A stretch of DNA of 64,000 nt from positions 1 through 64,000 of the forward strand of contig CAMECJ010000007.1 of assembly GCA_945913025.1 (NCBI GenBank). The letters are read 5' to 3'. The position numbers and the translations under genes are program-made. Below the pieces are notes generated by a model. That model saw only the letters and a list, made by a program, of their open reading frames with translations. It was not told where the DNA came from and searched no databases. Below are positions 8,730 to 17,806 of the stretch, in pieces. Position 1 is the first letter of the stretch. Each line of letters starts with the position of its first letter. The stretch is from an uncultured Elusimicrobia bacterium. GTDB taxonomy: Bacteria; Elusimicrobiota; Elusimicrobia; Elusimicrobiales; Elusimicrobiaceae.

Positions 8730-10193
8730 ATGAAAAAATATTATATTTGGGCGTTAGTTTTATTGTTGGTTCCGTCCTTTTTGGGAGCGGCTGCGTTTCG
8801 CGGCGATGTTCCCGTCCGCCAGCACGGTAAAGAAGAAGGAATGCTGCTGGACTTGAGTAAAATTTCTATGGGTACTTTAAACGACGTGGAAGAAAAGAAA
8901 CAGTATTTGTCCACCGTCCAGTTGGAAAAACAACGTATCCAGAACTATACGCTGCGTATGGTGTATGAGAACGCTTACATCCTCTATAAACACGGCGACT
9001 ACCAGCGTGCGCAGGAAATGGCACAAACCATTCTCAGTATCGATCCCAATTTTAAGCAGGCCCAAACGCTGGCCAAGCAAGCCCAGCACATGGGAACATA
9101 CGGAACGATTTCCGAGTCGCAAGTCATCGAAGCCAAATTTCAGGAAACTATCCGCTTGTATGACAGCGGACGCTTGGTGGAAGCAAATGATAAATTAAAT
9201 GAAATTTTAACCATTCAGCCCGCCAACTCCAAAGCGGCCGCGTGGAAACGCAAAATTGATTATGATATTGCCAAAGAATACGCCCGCCGCGGAGACGTGG
9301 CCTACGAAAAAGGTGATTATCAGGCCGCGCTTGATGCGTGGTACAATTCCCTTTTGATGCGCAAGGACGATTCTAAACTGGTTTCCAAAATTGCGGACAC
9401 GGAAAACAAACTGCGTAAACAGCAAGTAGAAGAATCGATGAAACAGGCCTTGGAATTTTATAATCAAGGCCAATATGTGGAATCCTACGCTGTGTTTGAG
9501 CGCATTACGAAAATCCAACCCGGTGATCCGCGCGTACAGAAATATATGTCCCAGTTAAAAAACGAAATTGCCGCAGGGTATTATAATGCGGGGAATAAAT
9601 CGTATAACGCGAGCCGCTTTGACCAAGCTATTTCTTACTGGACAAATGCTAAGAAATGGGGGGCGGATTCTGCTTCGATGGACGGACTGATTAAGCGCGC
9701 CCGCGATGCTAAGGAAAACCGTCTGCGTATACAGAAAGAACAGGCTGTCCAAGCCGCACAACAAGCCAAACAACAGGCGGAGGAAGCCGCTAAAAAAGCT
9801 GAAGAAGTCCGGAACGAAAGCGATACGGAAGACGAAGACCCGCTGGAAACGGTTACTATGGAAGAAACTAACATCCCGGGTTTTAATGGCGCTCCTTTAA
9901 TCCCTGGTGGGAAAGGATCCGCTGCTGGCGGTACGTCCGCTGCCGGCGGTACGTCCGCTTCCGGCAACCCGCTCGACCCGAACGAAACGCTGCCTACTTT
10001 GGGCGGTACCACCAGCCGCGTGTCGGCGGAAGCCAGCGCCGCTTCCCGCGCAAAATATATTGAGGGGTTGGACGCTTTTAACCAAGATGATTACGAACGG
10101 GCCCGCGCTGCGTGGATAGTGGCCAAACAGCTTGACCCGGGTAACAGTGACGCCGATTTGGGGCTTCGCAAAGTGGAAGAGTTGATGAAATAA
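8730..10193 (+). CDS. Exported TPR protein (TadD-like position)
   Basis: 487 residues from ATG 8730, chosen because AGAGG at 8717-8722 precedes it and a signal peptide follows (MKKYYIWALVLLLVPSFLGA). An upstream in-frame TTG lies inside tadC. TPR-type helix pairs occupy about residues 70-320. An Ala/Gln/Glu-rich coiled coil (KEQAVQAAQQAKQQAEEAAK) lies near 330-360, then a low-complexity Gly/Ala/Ser linker with a repeated GGTSA unit, and a final TPR unit at the C-terminus. TadD, a TPR lipoprotein, holds this place in many Tad loci. This protein is larger and lacks a lipobox, so the TadD match is by role only. Confidence 0.75.
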   Translation: MKKYYIWALVLLLVPSFLGAAAFRGDVPVRQHGKEEGMLLDLSKISMGTLNDVEEKKQYLSTVQLEKQRIQNYTLRMVYENAYILYKHGDYQRAQEMAQTILSIDPNFKQAQTLAKQAQHMGTYGTISESQVIEAKFQETIRLYDSGRLVEANDKLNEILTIQPANSKAAAWKRKIDYDIAKEYARRGDVAYEKGDYQAALDAWYNSLLMRKDDSKLVSKIADTENKLRKQQVEESMKQALEFYNQGQYVESYAVFERITKIQPGDPRVQKYMSQLKNEIAAGYYNAGNKSYNASRFDQAISYWTNAKKWGADSASMDGLIKRARDAKENRLRIQKEQAVQAAQQAKQQAEEAAKKAEEVRNESDTEDEDPLETVTMEETNIPGFNGAPLIPGGKGSAAGGTSAAGGTSASGNPLDPNETLPTLGGTTSRVSAEASAASRAKYIEGLDAFNQDDYERARAAWIVAKQLDPGNSDADLGLRKVEELMK

Positions 10194-10208
10194 CGAGGCG
10201 GAAACGAA

Positions 10209-11330
10209 ATGAAACTGACATCTAAATGGATTTTGTGGTTTGTTTTGGTAACGGTATACGCATCTGTTATCGGCGGCCTGTTCTATTACAATTTGTTTAA
10301 ATTCGTGTTTGACAAAAAACTTCAAAACGAAATGGTGGAAATGGTGCGTTTCCGCGCACCGTCTTTAGTACAGGGATTGGCGGCCCGCCCCAAAGGCGAA
10401 GCGCCGTTTGTGGAAGCCGAAATTATGAAAGGTATGGCCCGCAACGACGACCGTATTTCCAGCCTTATCTATTTGAACTACGACGGTTCTATCCGCTGGC
10501 ACGAAAACACCAAGTTTTTGCGTATGCCGTACTCGGATTATAATAATTCCGTCGGTTTTGAAACCAATGCCGTCGTACAGGCCATTCGGGATCGTTTACC
10601 CCGCGCCATTTTGACGCAAGACGGCAACTCCTATGATATGGCTATTCCGCTGCTGGCGAAAGACAATATGGTCGCCGGCGTGGTAAATGTAACCGTCTCG
10701 CGCGCCAACGCAAAGAAGCTGATTCACTCCTCTATGGTGCGCTATGTATTCGGTGCGTTTATTATGGTGCTTCTGATCGGCGGGGTATTGTATTTATTTC
10801 TGCTTCTTAAAATCTTGCGTCCTTTGCAGGCGCTTAAAGACAGCATTGAAGCCGTATCGCTTAACAATTTGTCTCTTTCGTATAGTGAGCGCCGAGACGA
10901 AATCGGCGAAGTGGCCGATTCCGTTAAATCGCTTTTGGCCAAAATCCGAGAGGACATTAAAGGCTTGGAGAATATGGAGCTTATGTCCCTTGAAAAAGAG
11001 CAAAAATGGTGGAAAACTATTTTGGCCGTTACCGTGCCCAAAGGTTCCCGCGCAATGGTAATTGACGAAAACAACAACATCTTATATACTAATTTTGAGC
11101 TTAAAGTCCCGGGAAAAGATGTCGTGCATCTGTTGGATATTTTTGACGGACGCCAGCAGGAAATTATCCAAGTGGTGGGCGAAGCGCTTGAAAACCCGAC
11201 TAAGGTTCTGCGCAGTTCTGTGATAAATAAAAACGTGCAATTTTTGGTAAAAGCCGTACAGCTGCCGGATGACGCAGGTAAAAACCGCATTGTGCTGGTG
11301 TTGGAACCTGAATCGGATACCAAAAAATAA
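10209..11330 (+). CDS. HAMP-domain membrane sensor-like protein without kinase domain
   Basis: 373 residues. A membrane helix at ~8-28, a periplasmic region to ~175 resembling single-Cache/PAS sensors (SSLIYLNYDGSIRWHENTKF), and a second helix at ~178-203. A HAMP segment follows (ILRPLQALKDSIEAVSLNNL, with RRDEIGEVADSVKSLL). The C-terminal ~110 residues contain a PAS-like stretch (RAMVIDENNNILYTNFEL) but no histidine kinase, GGDEF or chemoreceptor domain. It lies between the TPR gene and a small membrane protein inside the pilus operon. It may sense envelope state and pass it to a partner; the partner is unknown. Confidence 0.7.
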   Translation: MKLTSKWILWFVLVTVYASVIGGLFYYNLFKFVFDKKLQNEMVEMVRFRAPSLVQGLAARPKGEAPFVEAEIMKGMARNDDRISSLIYLNYDGSIRWHENTKFLRMPYSDYNNSVGFETNAVVQAIRDRLPRAILTQDGNSYDMAIPLLAKDNMVAGVVNVTVSRANAKKLIHSSMVRYVFGAFIMVLLIGGVLYLFLLLKILRPLQALKDSIEAVSLNNLSLSYSERRDEIGEVADSVKSLLAKIREDIKGLENMELMSLEKEQKWWKTILAVTVPKGSRAMVIDENNNILYTNFELKVPGKDVVHLLDIFDGRQQEIIQVVGEALENPTKVLRSSVINKNVQFLVKAVQLPDDAGKNRIVLVLEPESDTKK

Positions 11331-11353
11331 ATGCGTCAAATTTAGGAGATTAT

Positions 11354-11623
11354 ATGAAAGTAGAAATTAAAAAAATCGGTATTTCGTCGTTGCTTTTTTC
11401 CGTATTTCCGTTGGCCGTTTTTGTGGTAATGTTGGTCAGCGCATTTATGGAAGTATTTAATCCGGAGGCCTCGGTTAATATGGCTTACGTAATGGGGCTT
11501 GTGATGCGCGCCATTCAAGGAACGCTTCTCGTTTTGGTGTCGTCGGTATTTTTCTTACTGGCGTACAACTTGCTGTGCGCGGTGGGCATCCGCGGCGTAC
11601 GGGTTGAATTAGAAGATAAATAA
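11354..11623 (+). CDS. Small two-helix membrane protein, unknown function
   Basis: 89 residues with two hydrophobic segments (about 13-33 and 55-78) and a conserved-looking C-terminus ending GIRGVRVELEDK. The layout of two helices followed by a hydrophobic turn and an acidic strand resembles small DUF3566-like membrane proteins, but the match is only by eye. AGGAG lies just before ATG 11354. It is probably co-transcribed with the flanking genes. Confidence 0.65.
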   Translation: MKVEIKKIGISSLLFSVFPLAVFVVMLVSAFMEVFNPEASVNMAYVMGLVMRAIQGTLLVLVSSVFFLLAYNLLCAVGIRGVRVELEDK

Positions 11624-11636
11624 GGGGAAGAACCAG

Positions 11637-12575
11637 ATGAAAAAATTATTTGCCGTAGTGCTTTGCGCCACCGTAGCGGGGATGTCTTTTGCTGCTCCCG
11701 CCAAAAAAGCGGCCAAAACGCCCGCCAAGGCGCAGGCTGAATTCGTAATCGTCGAGTCCGACGTTTACGCCGCCGGAAAAGAAGATCCGCAGCTTACTGC
11801 CGGTATCGCCCAGTTTCTGGATATGACTCCGTCCGTTACCCATGTATCTTACAAAGATGCGGCAGCGGACCCGAAGCTTGCCAACTTGGATTACAGCTTT
11901 TTACCGCTTTATTTGATTAAAAAGAATAAAGACGTCCGCGCCAAACTGAAAAAACACTTGGAATACGGGTATGCGCGGGAAAATGATGATTTTATTATTT
12001 TGCCCCGTCAAACCCGCAGCGGTGTGTACAGCGGCAAAACGGCTAAACCGGACGTGATGGAGATTTTTGTAATGTCCCAGTGCCCGTACGGAGTAATGGC
12101 CGAAAACTTGGTGATTGAAGCCCAAAAAGCAGGGACCTTCCCGAAAGATAAAGAAGTCCGCGTGCGCTATATTGTGGATTATTCCGACGAAAAAGGTTTT
12201 AACAGCTTACACGGATCCGGCGAATGGGAAGAAAACGTCCGTCAGCTGCTGATTGCCAAATACTATCCTTCCAAATTCTGGAAATACTTGGAAATCCGCA
12301 ATAAAGATTACCGCTCCAGCCGCTGGGATAAAGCCATGGAGCAGGCGGGTATCAATCCTAAGAAAATTATGAAAAAATTTGATACCGAAGGGTTGGAACT
12401 TTTAAAAGAAGAAGCCAAATACGGTAAAGAATACGGCGTAAACGCTTCGCCTACTTTCTTGTGGGAAGGCCAAGTCCAGTTGGATTTCGGTTCCGCTTCC
12501 AAAATCGACGGCTTTGGTTTTTTAAATCCCAACGCCTCTAAAGCAGACGCCGCCGCTCCCGCAGGCAGCTGCTAA
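11637..12575 (+). CDS. Exported thioredoxin-fold (DsbA-like) protein with single-Cys CPYG motif
   Basis: 312 residues with a signal peptide (residues 1-20, ending SFAAP). An N-terminal region to ~135 of unknown role is followed by a thioredoxin-like domain: strand MEIFVMSQ, then CPYG with Cys149, a helical insertion, and the cis-proline loop NASPT near residue 280. The active site lacks the second Cys of CxxC. The only other visible Cys is the last residue, after a flexible Ala/Pro tail (APAGSC). It could act as a monothiol oxidoreductase or isomerase for the cysteine-containing proteins of this locus; that is an inference. It is the last gene before a strong terminator. Confidence 0.7.
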   Translation: MKKLFAVVLCATVAGMSFAAPAKKAAKTPAKAQAEFVIVESDVYAAGKEDPQLTAGIAQFLDMTPSVTHVSYKDAAADPKLANLDYSFLPLYLIKKNKDVRAKLKKHLEYGYARENDDFIILPRQTRSGVYSGKTAKPDVMEIFVMSQCPYGVMAENLVIEAQKAGTFPKDKEVRVRYIVDYSDEKGFNSLHGSGEWEENVRQLLIAKYYPSKFWKYLEIRNKDYRSSRWDKAMEQAGINPKKIMKKFDTEGLELLKEEAKYGKEYGVNASPTFLWEGQVQLDFGSASKIDGFGFLNPNASKADAAAPAGSC

Positions 12576-12595
12576 CAGAAAAAATTGGCAGAAAG

Positions 12596-12626
12596 CGGGG
12601 GCTGGAATTTTTCCGGCCCCCGTTTT
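12596..12626 (+). terminator. Intrinsic terminator of the first pilus operon
   Basis: Arms 12596-12605 and 12613-12622 form a GC-rich 10-bp stem with one wobble pair, followed by TTTT. It ends the unit that began near position 175. Confidence 0.85.
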
Positions 12627-12640
12627 CCAAAGAAGGAGAC

Positions 12641-12680
12641 TTTTTAACGGACGGACGGCATAGCGCCTTTCCGTTAAAAA
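12641..12680. other. Stem-loop in the leader of the two-component operon
   Basis: Perfect 11-bp inverted repeat: arm 12641-12651 (TTTTTAACGGA) pairs with 12670-12680, with an 18-base spacer. It lies between the terminator of the preceding operon and the histidine kinase gene. It may be a leader structure or an operator; no activity can be read from the sequence. Confidence 0.45.
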
Positions 12681-12784
12681 GCCTTTATAAGCAGCTTCGC
12701 GTGTGGCGGATTGTTTTCGGCGCACCGGACGGAGTCTTTCTCTGTAAGTGCGGGTTTGCCGGACGGAAAGAAAAAGAGCAGAGT

Positions 12785-14683
12785 ATGCAAATAAGAAGAT
12801 TTCGCGGATTATTCTTTAAAGCGGTTTTTGTGCTGATTCTTATTTCGGCGGTATTGACCTGTATTATCGGGTTTCACGTAATGCGGGTAGACAGCCTTGT
12901 GTTAAAAAACGAGATTCTGCAAAAACAAGAAACTGTTGCCCGCCGTTTGGCGACGTCGGCTTTGCTTCACATCTCCCATACCTCGCGGTTGTTTTCCGTA
13001 TTTACTGACTTGCATACCGATTTGGGCGGACACGATTTTTTAAATCAACCCGATTTGGATTATTTGCGCCGCCGGAATCCGTCCATTTTTTACTTGGCGG
13101 CATTGGACACTTCCGGTAAACAAGTATTTTCTTCCGGTACGTCTGCCGCATCTTTTGAGTACCAAAAAGTTGCCGCCGATATTTTGGACACCTGCGTAAA
13201 ACAAGGCAAAGATTATATCGGAAATATATACCGCTTAGGTCCGGATGATTTATTTTTATTGTTGGCCTTTCCCGTATTGGAACATTTATATGACCAAAAA
13301 GTGCGGGGGGTTTTGGTGGCCGAACTGGATTTGCGGGAGATGGGGCTTGCCTTGTCGCAGGCATATCCTTTGGATATGGAAGCGATGCTTGTTGCGCCAA
13401 ACGGGGAAATTATTTCGTATAACGGCGCACCCAACGGGCTGGCCCGTAACGTGCCGCCGGAGCTGACGCAGAAATTGCGCAGTATTGAAGAACAACTGGG
13501 GGAAAAAACTAGCGGAGAAGTAAAACTTTCCGACGGTAAAAAAATTCTGGTGGCTTCGGCGGCGCTGGACTTTGCCGGTTGGAAAGTATATGTAGACCAG
13601 TCGGCCGGTATGGCTTCGCAATTGTTTTTGCAGAGTACGTTTTACCCTTCTTGGGATGTGATGTTTGTTGTGTTGGGAATGCTTCTTTTTGTTCTGGGAG
13701 TGAGTTATTTGGTTATTGTTCCCATTACGCGCCCGCTGGAGCGGCTTCGCAAGGCTTCTGTACGGATGCGGGATGAAGAAGATGCGGTAATTAAAAAGTC
13801 CGACTTGGAATTTCCGAATAACGAACTCGGCGAGTTGGCGCAGGCGGTGGTGCAAATGTCGGAGAGGTTGCAGGTGCGCCGCATGGAGCTTTTAAGCGCG
13901 CAGCGTCAGCTCTCGCGTGTGAATCAGGAACTTGAAAAACGTGTGGAAGAACGTACGCGCGAATTAAAAGCAGCAAGCAACGAACTGGTAAAAACCGAAC
14001 GGCTGGCCGCTATCGGCCAGATGGCTTCCATTATCAGCCACGAAATCCGCAATCCGCTGGCGGTAATCAGCAACGCCACGCGTTTGTTAAAAGTGCTGGT
14101 GCCTTCTCCCACACCCAAGGCGGCTAAGCAATTCGGCATTATTGAGGCCGAAATTAAACAGGCCAACAGTATCATCAGCGAGGTGCTGGGGTATGCCCGT
14201 ACGCGCGAGATGATGCTGAGTACGATTGATTTAAACAGTTACTTGCGCGAAATTTTACTTTCCCAGCCTATGCCCGCAGGTATTACGGTGCGGGATGAAA
14301 TTGAACAGGAAAGCGTGCGGATTAAAGTGGATGCGGAAGAAATCAAACAGGCATTCCGCAATGTGATTGCTAATGCGGTGGAAGCCATGCAGGGTTCCGG
14401 TACGCTGACGGTGGGTACACGCATCGGCCGCCGGCTGGTGTGTATTTTTGTATCGGATACGGGCCACGGAATTTCCGAGGAAGTCCGCCATAAAATGTTC
14501 GCGCCGTTTTTTACCACCAAGGCGCGCGGCACGGGGCTTGGCTTGGCCGTAGTGGGCAAAGCCATCGCGCGTCATCAAGGAAAACTTTTTATTAAAAGCG
14601 CAATCGGCAAAGGAACTTGCTTTCAAATTTATCTGAAAATTTACAGAAAACCCGGAGACACTAATTATGGAGAAACAAATTAA
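12785..14683 (+). CDS. Membrane sensor histidine kinase
   Basis: 632 residues from ATG 12785, where a membrane helix begins directly (FFKAVFVLILISAVL). An upstream GTG at 12701 would add 28 unlikely residues. A Cache-like periplasmic sensor spans ~40-290, a second helix follows (VMFVVLGMLLFVLGVSYLVI), then HAMP, a coiled coil, and a HisKA domain with His419 in ISHEIRNPLAVIS. The HATPase domain is complete (DTGHGIS, GTGLGLAVVGKAI). It overlaps the next gene by 17 bp. With the two downstream regulators it makes a three-protein phosphorelay between two pilin gene sets, so pilus regulation is the natural guess. Confidence 0.88.
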   Translation: MQIRRFRGLFFKAVFVLILISAVLTCIIGFHVMRVDSLVLKNEILQKQETVARRLATSALLHISHTSRLFSVFTDLHTDLGGHDFLNQPDLDYLRRRNPSIFYLAALDTSGKQVFSSGTSAASFEYQKVAADILDTCVKQGKDYIGNIYRLGPDDLFLLLAFPVLEHLYDQKVRGVLVAELDLREMGLALSQAYPLDMEAMLVAPNGEIISYNGAPNGLARNVPPELTQKLRSIEEQLGEKTSGEVKLSDGKKILVASAALDFAGWKVYVDQSAGMASQLFLQSTFYPSWDVMFVVLGMLLFVLGVSYLVIVPITRPLERLRKASVRMRDEEDAVIKKSDLEFPNNELGELAQAVVQMSERLQVRRMELLSAQRQLSRVNQELEKRVEERTRELKAASNELVKTERLAAIGQMASIISHEIRNPLAVISNATRLLKVLVPSPTPKAAKQFGIIEAEIKQANSIISEVLGYARTREMMLSTIDLNSYLREILLSQPMPAGITVRDEIEQESVRIKVDAEEIKQAFRNVIANAVEAMQGSGTLTVGTRIGRRLVCIFVSDTGHGISEEVRHKMFAPFFTTKARGTGLGLAVVGKAIARHQGKLFIKSAIGKGTCFQIYLKIYRKPGDTNYGETN

Positions 14684-15788
14684 AATTTTAGTCGTGGACG
14701 ACGACAATAACTTGCGCGAAACGCTGGTGGATTTGCTCGAAATTGAGGGCTATAAAGTGTATCAGGCGGGAAGCTCTGCCGAATGTTTGGAGCTTTGCGC
14801 CAGCGAGTTTTTTAACGTAATTCTGATGGATTATAACTTGCCTGATGATACGGGACTGGAACTTATCCGCAAGATCCGCGTGTTCAACCGGGATTCGCAG
14901 ATTATTATGATTACGGCTTACGCTTCCATTAACGCCATTATGGAGGCGCTCCAAGAATCTGTCTACGATTTTTTAATCAAACCCGTGGATTTTGATTATT
15001 TAAAACGCAGCATCAACCGCGCGCTGGACAAGTATTTTCTGGAAGAAAGCAACAAAGCACTGCTTGCCGAGCTGAAAACGCGTAACGAAGATTTGGACCG
15101 TTTAAACAATATGAAATCCAAATTTTTTTCCATTGTGTCGCACGACTTATCCAACTCGCTGATGACGCTTAAAATGAGCTTTGATATGCTGAAAAAGAAA
15201 ATGACGCCCAATGAAGACCAGCAGAAAAAAATGATGTTTATGGATGAATCCGTCGCGCAAATTGAACATTTGATAAAAGACCTAGTGGACTGGGCCGCCA
15301 TTGAAAAAGGCAAACTGCGTATTGAGAAAACCCATTTTGAACTGACGGAAAGTTTAAAGAAAACGGCCGAAATTTTTAAAGCCAAAGCCGCCAAGCGCAA
15401 TATTCTGGTTACGTTTGAAAGCTGCGGTGCGGTGCCCGTATTTGCTGACGAAAAACGGATCCGCCAGGTAATTTCCAATTTGCTTGAAAATGCGGTGCGT
15501 CATACGCCGGATAACGGAACGATTGGAATTGTTGTTAGCAAAATAGATGAAAAAAATGCTAAAGTGTCGGTAGTGGATTCGGGAGACGGGATTGAACCCG
15601 AACAGGCTCCGCACTTGTTTACGAGTTTTATCCAAGTGGGGGCGAAGGACCGTGTAGGCCGCCTGGGACTGGGGTTGTCTATCGCTAAAGATATTGTGCT
15701 CAACCATGACGGCCGCATTTGGGCGCAAAGTGACGGACTGGGCAAGGGGGCATCGTTTAATTTTACGCTGCCGATTGCCAATGCTTAA
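14667..15788 (+). CDS. Receiver-histidine kinase hybrid, cytoplasmic
   Basis: 373 residues with reversed hybrid order. The N-terminal receiver domain has acidic residues DDDNN, phospho-acceptor Asp55 in LMDYNLP, Thr in ITAYAS and Lys in LIKPVDF. A kinase module follows with His159 in SIVSHDLSNSL and a HATPase domain (NLLENAVRHTPD, DSGDGIE, GLGLSIAKDIV). No membrane helix is present. It would receive phosphate, probably from the membrane kinase upstream, and hand it on or act as a checkpoint before the LuxR-type regulator 30 bp downstream. Confidence 0.88.
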   Translation: MEKQIKILVVDDDNNLRETLVDLLEIEGYKVYQAGSSAECLELCASEFFNVILMDYNLPDDTGLELIRKIRVFNRDSQIIMITAYASINAIMEALQESVYDFLIKPVDFDYLKRSINRALDKYFLEESNKALLAELKTRNEDLDRLNNMKSKFFSIVSHDLSNSLMTLKMSFDMLKKKMTPNEDQQKKMMFMDESVAQIEHLIKDLVDWAAIEKGKLRIEKTHFELTESLKKTAEIFKAKAAKRNILVTFESCGAVPVFADEKRIRQVISNLLENAVRHTPDNGTIGIVVSKIDEKNAKVSVVDSGDGIEPEQAPHLFTSFIQVGAKDRVGRLGLGLSIAKDIVLNHDGRIWAQSDGLGKGASFNFTLPIANA

Positions 15789-15818
15789 GATTTTAACAAC
15801 GTTACGGGAGTATACTCA

Positions 15819-16505
15819 ATGAATAAAAAGAAAAAAGTGACGGTGCTGATTGCGGATGACCAAACGCTGTTCCGGGAAGGGATTAAAGACGTACTGACCG
15901 GAGAAAAGTGGATGGAAGTCGTTGGCGAAGCCGCCGACGGTTTGGAGGCCGTAGCCAAGGCCAAACAGCTGAAGCCCGACGTGGTGCTGATGGACATTAA
16001 ACTGCCCAAAATGGACGGTATTAGCGCCACCCGCCAGATCCGTTCGTGCTGTCCAGAAGTCAATGTGCTGATGCTTTCCAGTTTTGAGGACGAAGCCCAC
16101 GTGCTGGACGCCATTCAAGCGGGAGCCAATGGTTACTTATCCAAAATGCTTCCGGCGGTGGAACTCGTTAATTCCATCAAAACATTTACAACCGAAGGGT
16201 TGATGATTCCGCAGCAATTAATGGGTAAGCTGTTGCACGGCCTGCGCAGAATGGGCGACGGCGGAATGCCTACCCAAGCGACGCTGACTAAAACCGAAAT
16301 TAAGGTGTTGGACTTTTTGGGCAAGGGGCTGAGTAATAAAGAGCTTGCCAAAGAGCTTAATTGCAGCGTTAAAACGATTAAAAACCATTTGAACAGCGCT
16401 TTTCATAAATTGGGCGTTTCCAGCCGCACGGAAGCGGTGGTAAAAGCGATTGAAAAAGGGTTGATTTCATCGGAAGGAACCATAGTTTCCGAAGAAGAGG
16501 AATAA
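15819..16505 (+). CDS. NarL/LuxR-type response regulator
   Basis: 228 residues. The receiver domain has Asp59 in LMDIKLPK and the usual Lys in NGYLSKML. A C-terminal LuxR helix-turn-helix covers about 150-215 (LSNKELAKELNCSVKTIKNH). The length and linker are standard. It starts 30 bp after the hybrid kinase and is the only DNA-binding output of this signalling set. Its nearest possible targets are the pilin-like genes directly downstream and the promoter at 18.4 kb. No binding site was identified. Confidence 0.9.
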   Translation: MNKKKKVTVLIADDQTLFREGIKDVLTGEKWMEVVGEAADGLEAVAKAKQLKPDVVLMDIKLPKMDGISATRQIRSCCPEVNVLMLSSFEDEAHVLDAIQAGANGYLSKMLPAVELVNSIKTFTTEGLMIPQQLMGKLLHGLRRMGDGGMPTQATLTKTEIKVLDFLGKGLSNKELAKELNCSVKTIKNHLNSAFHKLGVSSRTEAVVKAIEKGLISSEGTIVSEEEE

Positions 16506-16510
16506 TTTTA

Positions 16511-16687
16511 ATGTGTTTAAAAGGGCCGCATAAAGTATTTTTACTTCGGCAGAAAGGACAGGCAACTATCGAATATGTGCTTATGCTTGCGACGATAGTT
16601 GTTGTTCTGGCGGCCTTTTTAACCGCGTTTAACACGCATATTGTACGTTTTTTCTTTTCCTTTATTGGGATGTTGTTGACGAACTGA
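16511..16687 (+). CDS. Second Flp-type pilin-like protein (58 aa)
   Basis: ATG 16511 to TGA 16687. The signal is RQKGQATIEYVLMLATIV: predicted cleavage Gly16/Gln17, Glu21-Tyr22 at +5/+6, then one long hydrophobic helix and a short hydrophobic tail (FFFSFIGMLLTN). It starts five bases after the response regulator and ends one base before the next gene. It is probably a Flp paralogue of the pilin at 1.36 kb, in a separate set with its own TadE/TadG-like partners. Confidence 0.75.
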   Translation: MCLKGPHKVFLLRQKGQATIEYVLMLATIVVVLAAFLTAFNTHIVRFFFSFIGMLLTN

Positions 16688-16688
16688 T

Positions 16689-17804
16689 ATGAAAATACTT
16701 CGCCGGTGTATTTGGAAATTACAAGACCGCAAGGCGCAAATTTTGCTGCCTTCGGTTCTTTTGGCGCCTATTTTCGTGCTGGTCATCTATTTGTTGTTTG
16801 AAACCGCTAAGGTTTCTATGTCCAAGGTCCGCCAGCAGTTTGCTTTGGATAATGCGGCGTATTCCCAAATGTCCTCCGCCAGCACGTATTTAAACGCGGT
16901 GGCAATGGTAAACGGTCCGCTTCCGTACCGCGTAATGCTGTATTACGCAAACGAAGCCCCTCTATTAAATGCCTCAGAGAAAGCTCAGGCGAACGGCTTG
17001 CCGCCTCAAATTACTATTTTTAAATTATTTTACGAGGGCGGCGGTATTCCGGCTATTGGGCCTGATTATGAAACGGGGGTAAACCCACCGCCTGCCGCTG
17101 AATCGATAGACTGGGGGTTAAAATATTCTAGCAAAGCGGATACTCCTTCTCGTCGGGATTGGGAAAAAGAAAAGCCGGCCGCCCCTCCCAGTGAACATGT
17201 TGTAATGATGAGTAAAGACTTGCTGGATAATTATTATTTTCCGCATACAATGGCAATTCCGGTCATTACGCAGTATTTAACCAATTTTGCTTATGTAAGA
17301 AGTATCTATGAATCGCAGTCTTATGTATATAAAGAAGTGAGTAAAAATGCAATTATGTTCCGGGAAGCATATTATTTAAATGTCAACGATTGTAAGCGTT
17401 CCGAATGTGCACGCCAAAGTGCTTCTACAATACGCCAGTTTACTACATTGGGTACTATTCCGTTTGAAATACCTCAGTTGCGGTTTTATATTTCCGATTC
17501 AGATAAAAGCGGAGTAATCGGTTCTGCTTATCACGTAGACTTTAACTCCCGGGATTTGTTAGATAAAGACTTGTTCCAATTTGCCTATTTAAATCCGTCT
17601 AGTTCAAGCAAGCTGCGTACTTTGGCGCGCGGGGTTTTATTGAAACAATCCTTTAAATTGCCCCGAAACCATTTTAATATTAATTTGGAGCAAAAATATA
17701 AGCCGTATGTTCGCACCCGTGTGCAACTGCTTTGTCCGCGTTCCAGCAATAATTGCGTATGGCCGAATCCATTACCTAAATACGGCGTAAAATTGGAACC
17801 TTAA
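16689..17804 (+). CDS. TadG-like large pseudopilin
   Basis: 371 residues. A prepilin-like N-terminus (DRKAQILLPSVLLAPIFVL) gives one membrane helix at about 17-38 followed by a ~330-residue exported domain. The predicted processing site would be Ala16/Gln17, and +5 is Pro rather than Glu, so processing by a prepilin peptidase is doubtful. This agrees with TadG-type proteins, which keep the helix but vary at the signal. The exported part carries several Cys (CKRSECARQ; LCPRSSNNC) that could form disulfides. Gene order Flp, TadG-like, TadE-like with 1-2 base gaps indicates an operon. Confidence 0.7.
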   Translation: MKILRRCIWKLQDRKAQILLPSVLLAPIFVLVIYLLFETAKVSMSKVRQQFALDNAAYSQMSSASTYLNAVAMVNGPLPYRVMLYYANEAPLLNASEKAQANGLPPQITIFKLFYEGGGIPAIGPDYETGVNPPPAAESIDWGLKYSSKADTPSRRDWEKEKPAAPPSEHVVMMSKDLLDNYYFPHTMAIPVITQYLTNFAYVRSIYESQSYVYKEVSKNAIMFREAYYLNVNDCKRSECARQSASTIRQFTTLGTIPFEIPQLRFYISDSDKSGVIGSAYHVDFNSRDLLDKDLFQFAYLNPSSSSKLRTLARGVLLKQSFKLPRNHFNINLEQKYKPYVRTRVQLLCPRSSNNCVWPNPLPKYGVKLEP

Positions 17805-17806
17805 CT

